From: Nymphaea colorata
Lineage: Eukaryota; Streptophyta; Magnoliopsida; Nymphaeales; Nymphaeaceae
Assembly: GCF_008831285.2 (NCBI RefSeq)
Contig: NC_045141.1
Span: 4,109,224-4,173,223 of the forward strand
Direction: 5' to 3'
Length of the DNA stretch: 64,000 bases
Of this stretch, positions 57,654-64,000 are shown piece after piece. Made by a program: the position numbers and the translations under genes. Every line of letters begins with the position of its first letter. Positions within the stretch are counted from its first letter, which is position 1. Below the pieces are notes generated by a model that saw only the letters and a program-made list of their open reading frames with translations, was not told the DNA's origin and made no database searches.

Positions 57654-57719
57654 CAAAGCATGAACATATTTTTGTAAAATTCTTATACATTTCACTGTGC
57701 GTAGCCTCACGCTAAGGTC

Positions 57720-60111
57720 ATTAGACGGTAGGATGAAATACACCTCCGGGTCACCCAACTATGAAATCCTTGAACACTTTTCTCCCATATTTTCAGCATT
57801 AAAAAAAGACAGAAAACCAATAAATTTAATTGGCCGTTAAAGCATTAAGGCAAGAGGCAAGACATTGAGCCTTTCACGAGGTGAATTGTAAGCTTCAACA
57901 AGAAATTGGTAAAAGAAGAACAGCTAATTAAAATGATAAGTAAGCAATAAATGACAGTGCCAAATTAAACACTGCCAGATAATATCAACGCTTGATTTTC
58001 ACTTGGGTCAAATGCTATTTAATGGAGGTTAGTTCAACAACTCATTAAACTCAAACTAATTAAACAAGCTTGATACAAACCAAATCAAGTCAAATCATGA
58101 GCTGCTGGTTCAACAAGAACTCGGCATAATATTCTTTGGACCAATTTACCTGAGTGGAAATAATTAACTAACAATGGAAAGGAAGGGACCGGCTCCATAT
58201 ATATTTTGTACCAACTCATGCACAACTACTTTGGTAGGAATGAGGAAACATGGTTTTAGGCACTCAAATCTTCCATTTCTAAAACCACACGAAATTGAGT
58301 TATAAAAAATGTTGGGAGCATTACATTCATTTAAATGGAATTTCAAAAGAAGAAGAGCAATGCCAAAAATTGACATGTGAGTGCAGTCAAAATACAAGTT
58401 TAGTGTGACCTTTCACCATAGAAAGGTGAAGCTTAAGGAAGTCAGTAGTGTTCATTTATGCAATAATCCAGATTGATGGCGCTTGTTAGCTGCCAAATCT
58501 ATGCAAAATAAGCAATATTGAAGACTGGTCAGGTTTTGAATATATTCTCTTGGCTGCATATCTACTTTTTAGTTGGATACCATCAAGAATAAGGGAACTC
58601 AACCTGCACAACAAGGCAACCAAACAGGTAATGCATGCTAATTAAACAGGTCAAGCTTGACGAGGAGGATGAGATCCAGACAAGAACTAAAGCAGCAAAA
58701 GATCTTCAAACCTGTTATATTATTTTAGTCCAGCAATCAGCTGATCCTACGGACTAATTGTATCAACTGTACAAAATGCATTGGTCAGTGCTACTCACTC
58801 GGCTTCTAATTGGCATGTTATTTAAATAATTAGAAAACTGAAAAATAGACTTATTTTGAATTAATATAGGGCATGCAGTGCCCATTATCAATAAAATATG
58901 TGTGGATTTGGGAAGAAATTTACAACGACTAAACGCAACATGTTGTTACCTTTTTGGTTATGGACAGCTAGGCACTACGCACAACACACACATACATATA
59001 TATGGATGCAAAGAAGTTCTTACCATCTTACTGGAAAAGCTTTGGGATGTGGAAGTATGTATAAATTAAAGGGGGAAGAACTTAATTTTTACTATGATAA
59101 CTTGTCCCTTGATCAGATAGAGTGATGCTTGTTGTTCCTCACATTAAATGTCGTTGGAACTAAGGGTGTGTGTGTTTCACTGCAAATTTGAGACCCACAG
59201 TGACCTGAGATCACCAAGATTTCAAATATCTGAATTTTGGCTTGAACACCCCATCCATCCGACTTTAAATCCATAGTTTTTTACATGATATAAGATCCAC
59301 ATTACTAAGATCCTTAGTTTGTTTAGACTGAAGATCTTACAATGCAGACTCGAAATGGAGGCTATCAAATACTACCTAATCAAATGCGACAACCAGAAGG
59401 AAAATGAGATATCGATCTACAGCGTGTGGTGCACAAATATGCTACTTTAAACTTTTCCCTATAGTCGGCCTGGTTGATGGGCTAGAATATTAATTGATAA
59501 ATCGCCGCCCCCGTCAGAATGGTATTTTTGCTAGTAGTTGAGTGATTAAAGTTTTTTGGGCCCTCCTACTAACTGCCACTAAATATGGAGTTAATACATG
59601 TCAAGTATTCCCTGTCCTATCTTGAACATTTCTACATTATTCAAGTTGCCCTGATAGTTGAGTCAATTCTTGAAAAATTTTTTATGGGGAGCTCACAATA
59701 TTCATTAGGAGATTCAAAGCCTGATGAGTGTAATGGCTATGCGCTGCACAGCACATTTACTTAGATTGACTCATTGAAGCCTTTGGCATTCAATACACTG
59801 GCCGGAGTAGCTCAGCGATAAATGCAGCTGACTCACTGAATATTAGTCAATTCTTTGGAGGTCTTCGGTAGGACATTCTACTTAATCCTCATCATATTTG
59901 GATCAGAGATAAGCCTTAGGTCTGAACCTGACTTTTGAATATTATCGCATCTTTGGATGAAGAAAAAATAAAAAATCCAAATTTCCTTTCAGAAAAAAAT
60001 GAATTGAAGAATATAATAGAAAAGGACAAATTTTCTAGAAGAGAATCTATACATAAATGGACGACCTTGAATTCCTGCTCATGCATGTTCTGCATAACAA
60101 ATTGGACAGGC
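57720..60111. other. Intergenic DNA, no gene seen
   Basis: AT-rich, with short chance frames up to 77 codons and a CACACACACATACATATATATGG run near 58983. A segment near 59806 resembles a D-arm (AGTAGCTCAGCGATAAATGC) but does not fold as a tRNA. A fragment of an open frame from 59935 runs into the receptor kinase start, without family-like sequence before 60112. Confidence 0.4.
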
Positions 60112-62717
60112 ATGGCCACCACCGGTCGGTCACCTCAGCTGCTCGTCTTTCTTTTGTGTTTGTCCTCCTTCACCTTGATTGTGGTTCTCGGCCAAGGGGA
60201 TGTGCCCTCTGCCCTTGTTTTTCTGAGCAATGTGACTTATCAATTCGCATTGCTGTCTTTCAAATCCCTTGTCACTAAAGACCCTTATAACGTGTTATCA
60301 AATTGGAACTCCAATATCTCTTTATGTGACTGGAATGAAGTTTCATGCAGTCATGGTTCACAAAGGTTAGTTGCTCTGAACCTCTCCGAAAGGCACTTGG
60401 ACGTACTATCTCCCCATACATCAGCAATCTCTCCTTCTTACAAGTTCCTCATCTCTCAAACCACAATTTCCATGGTCACCTTCTCGTTTAGTTTAGTAGT
60501 CTCCCTCTGTTAAAAAATCTTTCTATAAGAAAAAAACAATTTTGAGGGGTTGATTTCACAAACACTGAGCCATTGTCGAGGTCTCCAAATACTGTCAGCA
60601 TGATATAACCAATTCTATGGAAGCATCCCAAAGTTTCTAAGCAGTTTGTTAGAACTCAAGCGCCTACACATTGGTGATAGTAGGCTGACCAGCACCATTC
60701 CAGTTGCTTTGGCTAATCTCACAAAATTGGAGTGGTTTAGTATTGCCCAAAATCAGATACAGGGGAAATTTCCTCATGAGTTGGGAAGCCTAACCCACTT
60801 GATGGGCTTTAACATGGAAATGAACAATCTCACTAGTACACTGCCTAAGAGCTTGACCTATCTACTCTTCAGGGTTTGAGTTTTGCAGCCAATCAACTAA
60901 CAAGGCATCTCCCAAAAGATGCTGACACTTTCCTGCCCAATCTCCAACAACTCTATATGGGTGAAAACAATTTTGATGGCCCTCTCCCGGCTTCTCTTTG
61001 TATTGCAACAAGTCGTAGAGTTCTAACTGCTGACAACAATAAATTTAGTGGTCCGATACCATTAGAATTACGTAGTCTGTCACAAATCAGGTGCTTGTAC
61101 CTCGATCACAATATGTTGACCAATGTCCCTGGCAACCATGAGCTCTCCATTCTCACATCCTTCACCAACTGTCAACTACTAGAGGAAGTTGTTCTGTCAC
61201 ACAACCTGACAACCACCTTGTGGAGACTTTACCTTTCCTCTAATCTGATTGAAGGTACAATCCCATTGACCTTAGCCAACTTGACCAAGTTAATTGTCTT
61301 AGATTTCAGTTTCAACAAAATAAAAGGGCTTATTCCATCAAATATAGGATCAATGAACAGGTTACAGGGATTAGGCCTTTTGGGCAATGCATTAGAAGGT
61401 CCAATTCCAGACTCACGTTACCAGTAGGTCAGCGTGTATGTTTTTTCTATTAAACACAACTTGCTAATTGGGTCCATTTCAAGCTCTAATCTCACTAGGT
61501 TGCAAGCGCTGGATCTAAGTTCAAACAATTGGTCAACAACACTACCGTCTGGTGTCTGTGAGTTGAAGGAATTGTTGGAGCTATACTTGCAAGACAACTC
61601 TTTCACTGGTCACCTCCCTCTAAATCTCGGAAATTTAGCCATGATGGTAAACATGGATATCTCTGCAAACAAGGTGAGTGGAGAGTTGCCTGCATCATTA
61701 TCAAAGCTCCGAATGCTAGAGCATTTGAACCTCTCTTATAACACATTTGATGGTCACATTCCTGAACAACATGGTAAACGTTGAAACTGTTGACCTTTCC
61801 CACAACAAGCTTTCGGGTGAGATAGCAAAATCATGGGAAAAACTTCGATACATCAAGGTCTTGGACTTATCCTTCAATCTATTGGAAGGAGAGATTCCAA
61901 GTGGTGGAAAGTTTGCAAACCTTTCTGTCAAGTCATTCCTAGGGAACTATGCACTATGTGGAGCTCCCAAATTCCGTGTCCCATTGTGCATAGACAAAAT
62001 AGAGAGGCAAAGTAAGAGCAATGCAGCTAGAGTCATTGCTGCTTGCACACTTGGAGGCTCAGCACTTTTGGTCATTGTTTGCACATTCATTGGTATCTCA
62101 TGCTATAGAAAGAGGAGATTATTGAAACATCCTGATGACATTGACATATTATGAGGAATTACACTTCCAGTGATTTCGCAAAGAGAGCTATTGCATGCAA
62201 CCAGCAACTTCAGTAATGCAAATTTTCTTGGGAATGGAAGCTTTGGTTCAGTGTACAAAGGAATTCTAGCAGATGGAATGACAATGGCTGTTAAGGTCCT
62301 TAATTTGTCATTTAAGGGAGCATCTAAAAGTTTTGACATCGAGGGCATTGTCATGCGCCAAATTAGGCACTGAAACCTCGTTAAAGTCATTACGTCTTTC
62401 TCTAGTAGAGATTTCAAGGCTTTAGTTCTCCAATACATGCCACTTGGGAGCCTAGAAGTCTGTCTACATTCAGGTGGCCATGATTTGAATCTCTTTCAGA
62501 GATTGGACATCATGATTGATGTGGCTTATGCTCTAGAATATCTTCACCATGGTTTCTCGGAGATTATAGTTCATTGTGATCTAAAGCCAAGTAATGGTGC
62601 TTCTAGATGAGAACATGACAGCATACCTCAGTGAGTTTGGCATTGCAAAAAATCTAATTGGTCTGAATTCTTCTACTCTTACAGCCACTCTTGGAACCAC
62701 CAGATACATTGCACCAG
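60112..62717 (+). pseudogene. LRR receptor-like kinase (subfamily XII-like), first exon, multiply broken
   Basis: ATG 60112 opens a signal peptide (MATTGRSPQLLVFLLCLSSF). An LRRNT_2 cap follows (FALLSFKSLVTKDPYNVLSN, CDWNEVSC), then leucine-rich repeats (LTKLEWFSIAQNQIQGKFP, LPNLQQLYMGENNFDGPLP and others), a transmembrane segment near 62025-62090 (IAACTLGGSALLVIVCTFIG) and a kinase with [21 protein letters not shown] and VHCDLKPSN. HCD instead of HRD marks a non-RD kinase, as in EFR/XA21-type pattern receptors. Frameshifts near 60420, 60870, 61430, 61770 and 62593, stops including TGA near 62152, and DFG changed to EFG make it dead. Some LRRs are deleted near 61200. It ends at a GT donor (62718) after RYIAPG; the rest of the kinase is not found. 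Intact, the family binds peptide or glycan ligands at the plasma membrane. Confidence 0.8.
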
Positions 62718-63191
62718 GTACGTACTATCTCTTATTTTTCTATCTTTTTATAAATTTTGTGTCTCTATAAGTGTGAGTATAATTGCCTGAACTGTTTCTT
62801 TAGTCAACCAGGCCTGGCTTTGAGTTCTTATATGGGTGTGTGCATGTGTGAACACACTCTCTTTCTCCTCAAAAATGCTCTCACGGTCATATACAAGTCA
62901 AAGACGATGAGAATTGCATGGGAGGGGGCAGAGAGGTGATGAGGTGAGATAAAGAGAGACAAAGAGAGAGTGGGTGGTTTGCCAGTCCTAGTGGACTCTC
63001 TCTTTCTTTCTTTCTCCCTCTCTTTCTCTCTCTCTCTATATATATTCATTCATTTATTTATTTATACTGAAATCAGCTGACTAAGCTTTTTTTTTTTGTA
63101 TTGTTTAAAACATCGCAAAAAAATGCATTGATGATAGCCAATGTTTTGGCAACCATAAGAAAAGGAGTCATCAGTAACATAGGTAGCCCAC

Positions 63192-63194
<3 letters not shown>

Positions 63195-63265
<71 letters not shown>
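63195..63265. repeat. (AT)n microsatellite, with flanking duplicated word
   Basis: About 70 bp of AT repeats between two copies of ATAGGTAGCCCA(C/A)TGAATATAT (63175 and 63264). Confidence 0.9.
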
Positions 63266-63267
<2 letters not shown>

Positions 63268-63774
63268 TAGCCCAATGAATATATATATATATACATATAA
63301 TTTAGTCCTGACTTATGTGGTTTAACTAATTACACTCTTCTGTGGTTTGCAATATAAGATCAATAAATATATTAATTGATGTGAAAACACCCATGATCCA
63401 TCTAATCATCATGATTTGGTAGTTCACACATAAAGACATGCACAAGTGGTTCCTAGCTCAATAATGTAAAGGTCATTGTTAAACTGTTAAACTATTTTAC
63501 ATGGACAATGCATTCATTCTTCGTATGGATTATGGTGTTGCATGCTAGTTTTTGCATTGTTTTGTCCTCATGTACACGTCTGTTGTTTGCATGTCCTCAA
63601 CAGACAAGAATCTTCAATTGATCTTCTTCTTTTAACAGAAGTTATAAAAGAATCCTAATCATAAATACCTTTCTACCTAATGGCTTAAGAATGGCTAATA
63701 ATCCAGGATACATGTTTGAATTCTTTTAAGAGCACTTGAATATCATATATATAAGACTTGAGTTCTAAATATAC

Positions 63775-64000
63775 CTGAGCATTGGGCCAGCCCGGCCTGA
63801 TAAGAACCGGGTCCAGGCCGGCCTAATGTCCAAAATCCGAGCCTAGGCCCAGTCCGGTAACATAAAAAAATATTTTTTAAATATAAAATAAATTCTTTTG
63901 AATATAAAATGTATTTTAAATAACAATATATATGATTAATAAAATAAAATTAATATTTAAAAGTTATCGGGATGGATCGGGACCTCGTCGGGCTGACCCG
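63775..64000. repeat. GC-rich hAT-like repeat, truncated by the window end
   Basis: The left part has TGGGCCAGCCCGGCCTGATA and TCCAGGCCGGCC, then an AT-rich core. Then comes GGATCGGGACCTCGTCGGGC at the window end. Composition and layout match the nested element at 5840-6167. Its right terminus is not in the window. Confidence 0.5.

Larger units (their letters stand above)
62718..64000. other. Kinase intron and repeats up to the window end
   Basis: A CT-rich block (TCTTTCTTTCTTTC, 62990-63045), then AT microsatellites, then AT-rich DNA. No downstream kinase exon (EYG..DVYSFG) seen within 1.28 kb. Confidence 0.4.

Noticed and set aside
59806-59880. tRNA-like AGTAGCTCAGCGATAAATGC
   Set aside because: It resembles a D-arm, but no anticodon or T arms and no acceptor stem follow.

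Overview
This window looks like a repeat-rich stretch of nuclear DNA from a flowering plant. The evidence is plant-type copia, Ty3/gypsy and LINE retroelements, hAT elements, a class III peroxidase remnant, an LRR receptor kinase of the non-RD type, GT/AG introns of 1 to 10 kb, and one 100-N scaffold gap. I cannot name the species. Most coding-looking sequence is transposon debris. Host material is limited to a split J-domain-like gene, a small secreted-protein gene with a dead paralogue, a broken receptor kinase and a peroxidase exon. All reading was done by eye, with no alignment or database search.

Layout. 1-2870: LINE relics on either side of a frameshifted peroxidase first exon. 2940-19561: two direct copies of a 7-9 kb unit made of a copia polyprotein relic, its 3' LTR start and about 1.5 kb of non-coding DNA. 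Copy A carries a 1.7 kb hAT element that itself holds a 328-bp hAT-like element, both with near-perfect 8-bp target duplications. Copy B carries a 2.9 kb solo LTR with a perfect 5-bp duplication. Each copy also has its own internal deletion. 19562-22660: no convincing gene, some small MITEs. 22790-37367: six exons of a plus-strand J-domain-like gene whose exon 5 has a TGA where the reading is otherwise open. Its intron 2 (about 10 kb) holds a copia element with both LTRs and a tRNA-Met primer site, a fragment of a second copia and an endogenous pararetrovirus relic. Exons carrying the HPD motif were not found.

37368-41392: a minus-strand hAT transposase relic and simple repeats up to the gap. 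41493-53402: a minus-strand Ty3/gypsy element of Tat/Ogre type with a 3.7 kb LTR, primer site, an extra ORF with a plant mobile domain ahead of gag, then gag, protease, G-patch, RT, two RNase H domains and integrase, cut off by the gap. 53403-60111: a long-inverted-repeat element, a small secreted-protein gene and its pseudogene paralogue, with a recent 450-bp tandem duplication between them. 60112-62717: LRR receptor kinase pseudogene (subfamily XII-like). 62718-64000: intron-like and microsatellite DNA ending in a GC-rich repeat.

The most unusual item is the retrotransposon ORF with a plant mobile domain. The best-resolved history is the nested insertions in the duplicated copia unit, where target-site duplications give an order of events.
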